NCBI GenBank assembly: GCA_964463965.1
Contig: CAYXED010000011.1
Location: 1 to 40,202 of the forward strand
DNA length: 40,202 nucleotides
Direction: 5' to 3'
Source: UBA2166 sp964463965
Lineage (GTDB): Bacteria > Nitrospirota > Nitrospiria > Nitrospirales > UBA2166
In this document: one piece after another, positions 15,928 through 23,885 of the stretch
Numbering within the stretch: position 1 is the first letter of the stretch
How the letters are laid out: each line of letters begins with the position of its first letter
Made by a program: the position numbers and the translations under genes
The notes under the pieces: model-generated
The model's database searches: none
Seen by the model: the letters and a program-made list of their open reading frames with translations, nothing else
Told to the model about the DNA's origin: nothing

Positions 15928-15929
15928 TT

Positions 15930-16115
15930 ACATATTCGGGCAGGTTTTCTGGCTTTGGGATCGACCTACTCCTCAGTCCTTCCCAGAAACCTTCGGGTTT
16001 CCAGTGGCACTTTCTGAGTTTCGTCCCCCATTACAGCGGCGGGACCGCATGGGTATCGCACCCATTTCCCTTTTTTCCCATGACGTTATGGTCATGGGAA
16101 CCCGAAATGTATGTA
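15930..16115 (-). ncRNA. Cobalamin riboswitch aptamer
   Basis: Read on the minus strand, it shows the conserved order of the B12 aptamer: a closing stem region near 16110, GGTGCGATACCCATGCGG, then CGCCGCTGTAATGGGG, AGTGCCACTGG with a GAAACCCGAAGGTTTC hairpin, GGACTGAGGAGTAGG, and the B12 box AAGCCAGAAAACCTGCCC (15938-15954). It binds adenosylcobalamin or another corrinoid in the leader RNA of btuB and the five genes behind it. An expression platform with terminator follows directly. Confidence 0.93.
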
Positions 16116-16126
16116 CTGCTAGATCT

Positions 16127-16155
16127 ACCATAGAATGATGTATCAAAAAAAGCAA
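16127..16155 (-). promoter_or_regulatory. Candidate promoter of the riboswitch-btuB operon
   Basis: On the minus strand TTGCTT (16150-16155) and TATGGT (16127-16132) are separated by 17 bases. Transcription would start near 16120, right before the aptamer. Matches are moderate (three and four of six), so position is the main support. Confidence 0.45.
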
Positions 16156-16233
16156 GACGCCTTACAGGCGAGGTAATGGCATCTTGATTTATAATGGGAT
16201 GATTATGTACGACTTTCCGCCAAGGGAGGGGGC

Positions 16234-17535
16234 ATGAGTAACTGTCCAAATATGTACGCTATGTTTGAACATATCAAGCGATTTTCGATAGTGCCCTTGT
16301 TTATGGGAATGATTTTTGTGGGACTCAGCCCAATAACTGCTTGGGGAGAAGATTTGAAAACCCTTGTTCAAGAATACTTTTCTTTGTCACAAGAACAGGA
16401 GGATGAAAAATTAGCAGAAATTGTCAATAGTGGGGCCTCTATTGCGCAAATTCAGAGCGTGCTCAAACAAGGTAGGGTCTATAAGGTCAAACCAACTGGG
16501 CCATGGCATGCTATCCCTATTGAAGTTGGGGGGGGTCTATATCGATACGCGTTATATGTGCCGGAAGGGTATGATCCTCAACGGGCATACCCGTTGCTTG
16601 TGTGTCTTCATGGTGCCGGGTTTAGTGGATCATCTTATTTGAGGAGATGGGTGCCTCGACTTAAAGAACAGTACCTCTTGGCATGTCCCTCAATTGACGA
16701 GGGAGGACAATGGTGGATGCGTGATGCGGAAGCCATGGTGCTTTCTGTAGTTGACGATGTGATTAGGGAGTATCATGTTGATCCAAATCGAGTGTATCTG
16801 AGCGGAATGTCAAATGGAGCTGTTGGAAATTATGCCATTGGAGCTCACCGAGCTGATCGCTTTGCTGCCATTGCCCCAATGGCAGGATGTTATCCATATG
16901 GCCTATATCCTCTCCTTCAAAACTTTCGTATGACTCCTATCTATCTGCTCCACGGAACATATGACGATATAATGCCAGTTACATGTTCTCGTGATGTTTT
17001 CACCGAATTAGCGCGTCTTGGAGTTCCTTCTTTTTATAGAGAGCATGACCGTAAGCATGATGCTCCAGGTGTAGGAGGGCACTTTTTCCCGGATGAGGAA
17101 TTGCCTGATCTGTTGGATTGGATTTCGAGGCAAACGCGAAACCCTCTTCCAAAAGAAATTACACTTCTTCGCGATCAAGATCATCTAGAGCAGTTCTATT
17201 GGGTGCGAATTGATGCTGTCTCAGAAGGTACAGCCAGTCTTTGGGATTCTACAGTGAAAGAAGGGGAGCAGCTCGTTCTTGCACGCCTTGAAGCGTTCGC
17301 AGTATCTCCAAGTGAAATTGTTGTCATGACTTCGCATGTTGATAAATATACTCTTTTCCTTTCTCCCTCATTATTTGATTTGGATCAGCCAATTACGATT
17401 ACGACTAATGGGAATAGAAGCTTTAAAGGAAAGGTAAAAAAAGATCCCAACATCTTATTGTATGGAGCTAAGCATAATCCTGGGGCACTGTTCCCCTCTA
17501 TGGTGACAATTACCGTTAGCCGTCATGAAAGTTAG
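16234..17535 (+). CDS. Secreted alpha/beta-hydrolase, PHB-depolymerase/feruloyl-esterase-like
   Basis: 433 residues: signal peptide with cleavage near AWG-ED (38), a short helical region, then an esterase core. Landmarks are YALYVPEGYD, LVCLHGAGFSG (oxyanion hole), the nucleophile elbow G191-M-S193-N-G195, an acid in GTYDD (244/245) and a histidine in GVGGHFF (283). About 140 C-terminal residues form an extra beta-rich domain not needed for catalysis. It should cleave an ester outside the cytoplasm; the substrate (polyhydroxyalkanoate, aromatic or sugar ester) is not readable. The ATG has a strong AAGGGAGGGGG site; TATAAT at 16190-16195 may be its -10 element. Confidence 0.82.
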   Translation: MSNCPNMYAMFEHIKRFSIVPLFMGMIFVGLSPITAWGEDLKTLVQEYFSLSQEQEDEKLAEIVNSGASIAQIQSVLKQGRVYKVKPTGPWHAIPIEVGGGLYRYALYVPEGYDPQRAYPLLVCLHGAGFSGSSYLRRWVPRLKEQYLLACPSIDEGGQWWMRDAEAMVLSVVDDVIREYHVDPNRVYLSGMSNGAVGNYAIGAHRADRFAAIAPMAGCYPYGLYPLLQNFRMTPIYLLHGTYDDIMPVTCSRDVFTELARLGVPSFYREHDRKHDAPGVGGHFFPDEELPDLLDWISRQTRNPLPKEITLLRDQDHLEQFYWVRIDAVSEGTASLWDSTVKEGEQLVLARLEAFAVSPSEIVVMTSHVDKYTLFLSPSLFDLDQPITITTNGNRSFKGKVKKDPNILLYGAKHNPGALFPSMVTITVSRHES

Positions 17536-17576
17536 TGTCGCTCTTATGCTTGAAAATAGGTGAGAGTTACGCGTAT

Positions 17577-18332
17577 TTATTTATGTGATGCCATAGCATC
17601 GAGAAATACTTGGATGCGCTTGGCATTGCTTCCAACGTCACTTCGTCCTACGCGAGATACGGATCGAATATCAACCTTACTCCCCTGGGCAATCGGAAGT
17701 ATGCGAATTACAATGTCATCTTTGAAGCCAAACCAAAAAGTAGTATCTACTGCCTCAATTCTTCTGTCAGGTGGTGAAGCATCAATGATTTCCCAGCCAA
17801 GATCGTCAATTACCTCTATGGTTTTAGCAAAGATTTGATCTGTGGAGTGTTCAGAGAGCAGGGATGTGATGTTTGGGTAGGCGGCGAGTTGTTGGGAGGA
17901 AATTATTTCTCCACCGTGTGTTGAGGTATTTGGAGCGTTTTTTCGAAGAGGGAGAATTGCTATAAATTTTGGAGGGGTTGTTAAGTCAGTGCTTATGTCA
18001 TGGATTGGCGGTACTTTTGATGCTGTTTGCTTCCAACTCCATGGAATGCCCATGACAATCATACTCAATAGCAAACTAGCCGCCGCGATGAATGCAGTTT
18101 TATATTGACCAGAAGTACTTGCCCAGAGACCTCCCGCAAGACACAAAAAACCTGCTATAGCTCCACTATATGCGCCCCATTTCAAAATTATAAACCCTGT
18201 CCTAAAATCCCACCATTCATTTTTTGTACCTGATGCTGCAAGTAAGGCAGTAACGGCAGCAAGTAAGGCAAGTATGGTGCCCGCAAACGTTATGCGTGCA
18301 ATTAGTGAAATTGATGTTGTTTGATTAGACAA
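17577..18332 (-). CDS. DUF1499 domain membrane protein
   Basis: 251 residues: about three or four N-terminal membrane helices (10-33, 48-70, 78-97) and a C-terminal DUF1499 domain with IHDISTDLTTPPKF, DDLGWEIIDA, RIEAVDTTFWFGFKDD and VDIRSVSRVGRSDVG. The domain's biochemical role is unknown. It begins with TTG overlapping the end of the glyoxalase-like gene by eight bases, and is the last gene of a long minus-strand operon that encodes four other membrane proteins. Confidence 0.85.
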   Translation of the reverse strand: MSNQTTSISLIARITFAGTILALLAAVTALLAASGTKNEWWDFRTGFIILKWGAYSGAIAGFLCLAGGLWASTSGQYKTAFIAAASLLLSMIVMGIPWSWKQTASKVPPIHDISTDLTTPPKFIAILPLRKNAPNTSTHGGEIISSQQLAAYPNITSLLSEHSTDQIFAKTIEVIDDLGWEIIDASPPDRRIEAVDTTFWFGFKDDIVIRILPIAQGSKVDIRSVSRVGRSDVGSNAKRIQVFLDAMASHK

Positions 18333-18723
18333 TTGCTATGCCTGGACGTCGTTGAATAAGTTCAATCTCGTAGCCATCTGGGGCGTCAATAAATATAAAC
18401 CGGCTTCCTGATGAGGTGGTAGTTGGTCCATCAGTGATAGGGATGTTTTTGGTATTGAGTTCCCGTATTGTTTGGTCCATATCCTCAACTTCAAAGGCAA
18501 GATGAACGAGGTCTTCTTGTACTTGTACTGGTCCACTTTCAGGAAAGCTGCATAGCTCGATCAATTCTTCACTACTTTTAACTTTCAAAAATGCCAGGTG
18601 CGATCCACGTGGAGAAGTTTTTCGCTCTAAGACCTCTAAGCCTAGAATAGTTGTATAGAAGTTAATTGTTTGTTCGATGGCACTCACACGCATTCGAGTG
18701 TGGAGTAGTTTTCCTACTTTCAT
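18325..18723 (-). CDS. Glyoxalase I-like (VOC fold) metalloenzyme
   Basis: 132 residues, close to bacterial GloA. It has the four metal ligands of the family: H8 (LLHTRMRV), E56 (LIELC), H74 (LVHLAF) and E121 (GYEIELIQ), plus NFYTTILGLEVLER and FIDAPDG. GloA converts the methylglyoxal-glutathione adduct to lactoylglutathione; with all ligands present this is plausible, though other VOC enzymes share the pattern. The gene abuts the lipoprotein gene upstream and overlaps the DUF1499 gene downstream. Confidence 0.82.
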   Translation of the reverse strand: MKVGKLLHTRMRVSAIEQTINFYTTILGLEVLERKTSPRGSHLAFLKVKSSEELIELCSFPESGPVQVQEDLVHLAFEVEDMDQTIRELNTKNIPITDGPTTTSSGSRFIFIDAPDGYEIELIQRRPGIAIV

Positions 18724-19005
18724 TTACGGAGATGCTTTCTTGGTATTATTTTGTGTTTTGTCGTTGCTCTTGTCTGCTAAAGGCGTATATTGCGTGCCGT
18801 ATTGATGGCTTTCAAGGAAACTTCTTCGGTTTTGGTTTTCAGAATGACTTGCGCTGGCACCGTGGTCTAATGCATTCATTTTTGATGAAACAGGTGTTTT
18901 GCTTCCAAGGGTCTTCGTATCATTTTCTAGTGAGGTGGACGAGTTTTCCTTGCAAGAAGTGCCAAAAATGATTATGGCAATAACCATCAGTATTTGAAAT
19001 TTCAT
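18724..19005 (-). CDS. Small probable lipoprotein, uncharacterised
   Basis: 93 residues from the ATG at 19005, chosen for the GAGGAG site eight bases upstream; an in-frame start at 19023 lacks one. An N-terminal hydrophobic stretch (MKFQILMVIAIIIFG) ends at TSC, a weak lipobox, followed by a hydrophilic, Ser/Asn/Lys-rich, probably disordered chain. No family recognised. It sits between the membrane-protein genes and the glyoxalase-like gene of the same operon. Confidence 0.6.
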   Translation of the reverse strand: MKFQILMVIAIIIFGTSCKENSSTSLENDTKTLGSKTPVSSKMNALDHGASASHSENQNRRSFLESHQYGTQYTPLADKSNDKTQNNTKKASP

Positions 19006-19095
19006 GATTGCGCTCCTCGTCAAAATATCACTTGAAACTTCTGCATAGCGATCATAGTTGTGCTCGTATAGCGCGTCAATGAGGATGGGGTAAAT

Positions 19096-19869
19096 TTATG
19101 AATTTTGCTCATTTGATGTTTTTTGTTTTTCTTTTTCTCTATGGTGAAAATAGATCAAAAATACCATAACCAGTAACATGAGTACGATCGTTGGGCGCCC
19201 GTATTCGGCACCAGAAAATAGAATTAGATCGTCAAACCTTCCAATTAACAAAGACATGCGTGACATGACTGTGTACCCAAATGCTGCACCAAATGCGATC
19301 ATTAAAAATACAATCCCAGTTCGTGCAATTGCCTGCCCAATCCCACGGTGTTCGACGGAGAAGAAAAAATAAAATAATACTGAGATGACACCTATGAGCG
19401 TAATGAGGTTATTTATGTCACTGTCATGGTCAAGAAAGTTTGTTGTGTGGCTCAGTCCAGATATGGTCATTGTGGCCAATGGTCGGATAGTGTCTTCCAG
19501 TTGGCTGAGTACATTCGATGAGATCAATCGGGGGATAATGGTTCCAGATCCAAAGCCAACGACAAATGCGAAACTAATTCTGGAAAGCCAAGCAATTTTA
19601 GGGAAGAGTTTTGCCGAGATCATAAGACCTAGTAGAGCAGGGATAATGAGTTGCCATTGCCCTTCTTGTGCTATCGGTATCCATAGCAGTTTTACCCCAA
19701 CAGCGTAAATAGTAATCACGATACTATATCCAACGGAAATGCCAACATACAGGTGTTCGCCTATTTTGAACAACGGGTTGTCCTTATACAAAAAGGTATA
19801 TATGAACAACGTTAATCCTGTTGCAACCCAAGCTCCAACCAACATGTTCATAGGGATTTCAGAGATCAT
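19096..19869 (-). CDS. Polytopic membrane protein of the DUF6754-associated operon
   Basis: 257 residues from the ATG at 19869, five bases after the upstream stop (an ATG at 19905 is also possible). About eight predicted membrane helices, including LVGAWVATGLTLFIYTFLY and TIVLMLLVMVFLIYF, and a lysine/glutamate-rich cytoplasmic tail (HHREKEKQK). EHLYVGISVGYSIVI in the second helix looks like a conserved functional segment. I cannot name a function. It is the fourth of four consecutive membrane-protein genes. Confidence 0.7.
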   Translation of the reverse strand: MISEIPMNMLVGAWVATGLTLFIYTFLYKDNPLFKIGEHLYVGISVGYSIVITIYAVGVKLLWIPIAQEGQWQLIIPALLGLMISAKLFPKIAWLSRISFAFVVGFGSGTIIPRLISSNVLSQLEDTIRPLATMTISGLSHTTNFLDHDSDINNLITLIGVISVLFYFFFSVEHRGIGQAIARTGIVFLMIAFGAAFGYTVMSRMSLLIGRFDDLILFSGAEYGRPTIVLMLLVMVFLIYFHHREKEKQKTSNEQNS

Positions 19870-19873
19870 GGGG

Positions 19874-20716
19874 TTAGCCGTCTTTTTGCCTTCGTGATAT
19901 TGCATAGAATATATTGCAGAGTACGATGAGAATTATGATTACAAAATGCGTTGCTGATTGTGCGTCCATTCCGGCGACCGCTTTCCCGGAGTGATCGATT
20001 AGTTTCTCATACTCGGCTGCTCCACGAAGACCACCAATAAGGCCATTAATTTGCCCTGCGCGTAGTCTGGGGTATAGTCCTGGAGCCATTACTGCGGTGC
20101 TTCCACCTCCCAATTCAAACTGATATTTATCTTTACCGTAGATATACCATTCGTCAATTCCTGGAAATCCTGCAGCAAGACTTACTGCATAATCTATGTC
20201 GCGTAGTGTTTTTATGTTGTGCATCACAGGGAGCTCAGTAATTGTTCTTCCATAGTGGTCTTGCGGAAATGTGCTGATCATGTCTTGTCCCATGCTCAAG
20301 ATGACAGCAGATGCACCAGGGCGCCATCCAAGAAATGCATAATCCTCTCCATTAACTTTTCCCATATCCTTTGCTACTGAAGCCATAACTTCTTCTGCCA
20401 TGCCTGTTCCAGTGACAATTAATGTCATGCCAATTACTTTTAAGTTTTTTTGAAATGCATGACGAAGGAGCGATATTGCTTGAGGATATACTTCGGGTTT
20501 TGATGCAGGGTCGAAGTCCATGGAAATTAAAAAAACGGCACCTTCGGGAAGAGATTCTATGTGGTCGTATATGCTTTTTACCTCTGGTGATATATCGATT
20601 GGGAGATTGATAGGTTTGAGTAGGGGAATCAAAACTGCAAGTGCAATTAGCAGAAAAATAAAACGACGATCAATGGTTAACATCTTTGACACTATGGAGG
20701 GACTGGAATAACTCAT
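19874..20716 (-). CDS. Membrane-anchored protein with large extracytoplasmic domain
   Basis: 280 residues with one N-terminal helix (18-34), a soluble domain of about 200 residues and one C-terminal helix (256-273). The soluble part has an alpha/beta look: GAVFLISMDFDPASKPEVYPQ, LKVIGMTLIVTGTGMAE and YAFLGWRPGASAVILSMGQD, suggesting a Rossmann-like or sugar/peptide-binding fold. Its start overlaps the preceding stop as ATGA, so translation is coupled. Function unknown; it is the natural candidate for the sensory or binding part of the operon's complex. Confidence 0.7.
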   Translation of the reverse strand: MSYSSPSIVSKMLTIDRRFIFLLIALAVLIPLLKPINLPIDISPEVKSIYDHIESLPEGAVFLISMDFDPASKPEVYPQAISLLRHAFQKNLKVIGMTLIVTGTGMAEEVMASVAKDMGKVNGEDYAFLGWRPGASAVILSMGQDMISTFPQDHYGRTITELPVMHNIKTLRDIDYAVSLAAGFPGIDEWYIYGKDKYQFELGGGSTAVMAPGLYPRLRAGQINGLIGGLRGAAEYEKLIDHSGKAVAGMDAQSATHFVIIILIVLCNIFYAISRRQKDG

Positions 20717-21366
20717 TCCTTTCCTCCTCCAAGGTATGTTCGTTCAATTCCAAAAATAATTTTTATAGATAGTGCAACGACACCTAAGCTAATTCCAATG
20801 AGTATTGCTCTCCTTACTGAGGAATTAATTACGTTAAGTATCCATTGCGCGATGTCTCCAGAAAATTCCCAGAGGTATTCTCCAAGTGGAACTCTGCCCC
20901 ACATCATTAGAATTGCTGCGATTAGTAAAAGTGAGGCTTCTCGAGTCCGAGCTCTAAAGGCCCTGTATGCGGCGGATGCAACAAAAAATGCTAAAAGTGA
21001 GAACATTGTTCCTTGTAGTGGGACCATTGCATAAGAATATGCCCATCCATAGCCTGTTAAGGTTCGAGTTGAGTCTATGTTCTCCCCACTGGCCCAGATT
21101 CCAGCGATAATCATTGCTAGCATTGAAATAAAAAGGATGACACTATATCCCCATCCAGCCATATGTTTTTGGATGCGGTTCGTATGTAACTGAATTAGAC
21201 TGACTAGTCCTAAAATTAAGGCGAAACCTCCAATGATAATCATCCAATTTGATGCATCTCGTAGTAACGCTTCCGAGGCAGGATGTGGAACGTAGTATTG
21301 CATTGCAAAAACGACCCCCATGAAAAAGGTTATTGCTAAAGGCAGGTGTCGTTTTAGAAAGACCAT
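20713..21366 (-). CDS. Polytopic membrane protein of the DUF6754-associated operon
   Basis: 217 residues, about five or six membrane helices (9-25, 41-60, 73-92, 113-131, 147-158, 186-206), with RAFRARTREASLLL in a basic cytoplasmic loop. No motif I recognise. It follows the DUF6754-like gene after 68 bases and overlaps the next gene by four, indicating one transcript and probably one membrane complex. Confidence 0.7.
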   Translation of the reverse strand: MVFLKRHLPLAITFFMGVVFAMQYYVPHPASEALLRDASNWMIIIGGFALILGLVSLIQLHTNRIQKHMAGWGYSVILFISMLAMIIAGIWASGENIDSTRTLTGYGWAYSYAMVPLQGTMFSLLAFFVASAAYRAFRARTREASLLLIAAILMMWGRVPLGEYLWEFSGDIAQWILNVINSSVRRAILIGISLGVVALSIKIIFGIERTYLGGGKE

Positions 21367-21434
21367 GTTATGCCATCAGGATGAAATTTTTTGTTGTCAA
21401 GAAGTAGTGGCCAATTCATTATTTTTGGACAGAG

Positions 21435-22712
21435 TCATTTAAAGTCATAGAAAAACTGCATTACCTGGGTAAATAGTTCCGTTTGTAAAATCTCTCCAGC
21501 TGTGACAAGTAGAGTGCCCATAGCTAATGCAAACAATAGTACACCTTTCCCAATGTCTTGAGCGCGCAAGGTGCCAACTAGGACTGGTTCCCGAGATAGA
21601 TATGCACTTGCCGCATATAGTTCTTCTCCCATTAGGGTGTAATCGCAAGCAATGACAAAAAAAGGCAGTTGATGATCGGCATCAGTTCCAGCAATTTGAA
21701 TTGCTCCTGCCTCGTGACCTGTCTCTGCGAGAAGTAATGACTCTGCGTAGTAGTAACCTAACAAGAAAATAGCTGCTGGCCGTTCTCGGAGCATAATGCC
21801 TTGGACTGCTGCGGTATAACTGAATTGATCATCTGTAATAAAAAAGTTTGATTCAGGCTTGTAGGCGTCTGGGTGGCCCATTTGTGTGTATGCTTCTTTC
21901 GTAATTTCTTGGCAAATCGCCAACACAATTGGGTCACGATGAGGCACAATTAGCTCTGTCTCATATGTTGATACCTTCTTTGCCACTTCACTAAGTACGA
22001 CCGTTGCTGCAATCGTTGAAGGATTATCCATAGAGGCAGAACCAGTTAGGTAGAGAATAGGTTTTCCCATTTCAGTGGCGCGTCCAATGGCTTCTTCGAC
22101 GGCATCTAAGCCAGGAATTCGACGGAGAAATCGATGTGGGTTTTTTCGTGATTGGCGAATCGAAATTAATACCGTAACGGCAAACAGAATAAGTAGAATG
22201 AGGTTATTTGCAAGTGCCCAGTTGAAGAAGTTAGGCTTTGGTATTGCCATTAGCGTTGGAGTTTCAATGATCTGGGATTCATTGGTGATAATCATTTTTA
22301 TCCAATAAGGGTTTCCATCATGGATAGGAAATTCATTTGTCGAGTGTAGGTGATAGTAGTGATGATCGTGGGTAAATGTGCGAGCCCACCATGGTTCTTT
22401 AATGGTTTCTTGAAAACGAAAATTTTTGTTTAAAAGGTCAAGTTGGTGGAATGGACCATCCATAGTAGTGGAGATCAATACTTTGTGTTTCAGCGAGGAT
22501 AGTTCTATTGAAGGTAGTGTCCAGGCAATTGTCAAACTACCACCGGTATCACTTGGAGTATCCACAACATAGAAGTTTGGGGAGGGCAATAATGCTATCT
22601 CTGCAACTGATATGGTAGTTGAAAAAATGATTAACGAAAAAATGATAAAGGTTGTGCCCACAATTTTTTGGCGTAAAAAAAACCTATGGATGTTCATGGA
22701 GTATTTTGACAT
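21435..22712 (-). CDS. DUF6754-like membrane protein with extracytoplasmic FN3-like domain
   Basis: 425 residues: a signal/anchor (about 15-37), an extracytoplasmic beta-rich region resembling FN3 (DTGGSLTIAWTLPSIE), a membrane helix near 170-185, then a cytoplasmic domain of about 200 residues (GLDAVEEAIGRATEMGKPILYLTG; SASMDNPSTIAATVVLSEVAK; AIFLLGYYYAESLLLAETG) and a final helix. The cytoplasmic part matches my recollection of DUF6754. It is the first gene of an operon that continues through three more membrane proteins, a lipoprotein, a glyoxalase-like protein and DUF1499. The biochemical role of the family is not known to me. Confidence 0.7.
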   Translation of the reverse strand: MSKYSMNIHRFFLRQKIVGTTFIIFSLIIFSTTISVAEIALLPSPNFYVVDTPSDTGGSLTIAWTLPSIELSSLKHKVLISTTMDGPFHQLDLLNKNFRFQETIKEPWWARTFTHDHHYYHLHSTNEFPIHDGNPYWIKMIITNESQIIETPTLMAIPKPNFFNWALANNLILLILFAVTVLISIRQSRKNPHRFLRRIPGLDAVEEAIGRATEMGKPILYLTGSASMDNPSTIAATVVLSEVAKKVSTYETELIVPHRDPIVLAICQEITKEAYTQMGHPDAYKPESNFFITDDQFSYTAAVQGIMLRERPAAIFLLGYYYAESLLLAETGHEAGAIQIAGTDADHQLPFFVIACDYTLMGEELYAASAYLSREPVLVGTLRAQDIGKGVLLFALAMGTLLVTAGEILQTELFTQVMQFFYDFK

Positions 22713-22995
22713 GCAGTATTATGGGGTGTTTGGCTTATATGTTTACTTGGTATGCTCATCGAAGAGTACAAAAGATATCCACATTGCGTCGTATGCATCT
22801 ATCTGTTAGTCTCCGCGGGTCGTCTGGAGGAGCTGATTGGTCAGGGCGCTACTCAAAATTGGTTTTTGTGGCCTGTTTCAGAGTTTCTTCTCCGGAATTG
22901 GCCGTCTTTCCTCCTAAACAATAGCACTCTCAAAAGGAGACGTCACTAGGGTGCCCCTCCCCTCTCTAGAGAGGAGTCGGATAAGGAGATTCTGA
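22713..22995. promoter_or_regulatory. Divergent intergenic region with a 14-bp palindrome
   Basis: This 283-base region separates the DUF6754-like gene (minus) from the FKBP gene (plus). CCTCTCTAGAGAGG at 22961-22974 is a perfect palindrome, eight bases before the AAGGAG ribosome site of the FKBP gene. It could be an operator or a leader hairpin. No other structure is convincing. Confidence 0.35.
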
Positions 22996-23508
22996 ATGAA
23001 CTTCTGGGTTGTATTCTCTAAGGACATCTTTTCTATCGTTATGGCGTTCACTTTGTGTGTGGTGTCTTCACAAGCTTTTGGTGATGAACCGCTTCGCGTT
23101 GTTGAGGGTGCAAAAGTGACTATCGAATATTCGATACGACTTTCTGATGAATCTCTTTATTACTCTAATGTTGGGAAGACGCCGCTTTCTTTTCTCCAGG
23201 GGTCTCATGCGGTTGTTGCAGGGTTGGAGAAGGCCATTATGGGCATGAAAGCAGGAGATGAAAAAGTACTAGTTATTGGGAAACGTGATGCGTACGGGCT
23301 TTATAGTCCTCTGAAGCAAATTCGTGTTGAGAAAAAGGATGCGCCTGCTAATTTGAAGGTAGGGCAAAAATTGATCTCTCCTGATAATAAAAAACGGGCG
23401 ACGGTGTTGGAGATTTATGATACTTCAGTTTTGTTAGACTTTAACCACCCGCTTGCCGGTAAAGACTTAACTTTTGAGGTCACAGTTCTTCGTGTCGAGA
23501 GTCCGTAG
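22996..23508 (+). CDS. Exported FKBP-type peptidyl-prolyl isomerase, SlyD-like
   Basis: 170 residues with a signal peptide (about 1-29, ending AFG-DE), so it should fold proteins in the periplasm. The FKBP core contains GAKVTIEYSIRLSD, PLSFLQGSHAVVAGLEKAIMG and GKRDAYG; the later DFNHPLAGKDLTFEVTVL is the SlyD-family signature of the segment after the inserted flap domain. It catalyses cis-trans isomerisation of prolyl bonds. The ATG follows AAGGAG. Its neighbours give no specific client. Confidence 0.88.
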   Translation: MNFWVVFSKDIFSIVMAFTLCVVSSQAFGDEPLRVVEGAKVTIEYSIRLSDESLYYSNVGKTPLSFLQGSHAVVAGLEKAIMGMKAGDEKVLVIGKRDAYGLYSPLKQIRVEKKDAPANLKVGQKLISPDNKKRATVLEIYDTSVLLDFNHPLAGKDLTFEVTVLRVESP

Positions 23509-23648
23509 GTGGCGAGGGAAAACTGTAATTTTAGGAGGGGGGAGAGATACTTTTACCTGTGTTTTGCATTTTAAGAGCGTGCTTGCTATTCTTGCGCCCT
23601 AGTTTAGGTGGTATATAACATATTAGTATTTGGTATAAGGAGGTTCCC

Positions 23649-23873
23649 ATAAGTAGACCGTCACAACTTGCCATGGCTAAGCGCAATAGGGAACGAGCTA
23701 AGCAGGCGAAGAGAAAAGCAAAAGAAGAGCGGAGAGCTCAGCGTGCTGCAGATAAGCTCCAGCGTTTACCTGAAGATCTTGATGAATTCGGAAATCCCGT
23801 TGAGCTTGCTGAAGATCTTGACGAGTCTGCTGAACAGGAAACGCCAGAGAACGAACCCTCGCAGGCCTCTTAG
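23649..23873 (+). CDS. Small highly charged protein, possible ATA start
   Basis: The frame encodes 66 residues from the ATG at 23673, with a very basic first half (AKRNRERAKQAKRKAKEERR) and an acidic Glu/Asp-rich second half. Its only good ribosome site, TAAGGAGG (23636-23643), lies 29 bases before that ATG but five bases before an in-frame ATA at 23649, which would prepend eight residues (SRPSQLA after the initiator). I therefore give the longer span. The protein looks intrinsically disordered and could bind nucleic acid or ribosomes; no function is assigned. Confidence 0.6.
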   Translation: MSRPSQLAMAKRNRERAKQAKRKAKEERRAQRAADKLQRLPEDLDEFGNPVELAEDLDESAEQETPENEPSQAS

Positions 23874-23885
23874 AATCCCTTTAAC

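Noticed and set aside
22752..22949. Short plus-strand open frame of 65 codons in the FKBP upstream region
   Set aside because: No ribosome site, no plausible domain and it overlaps the divergent promoter region.
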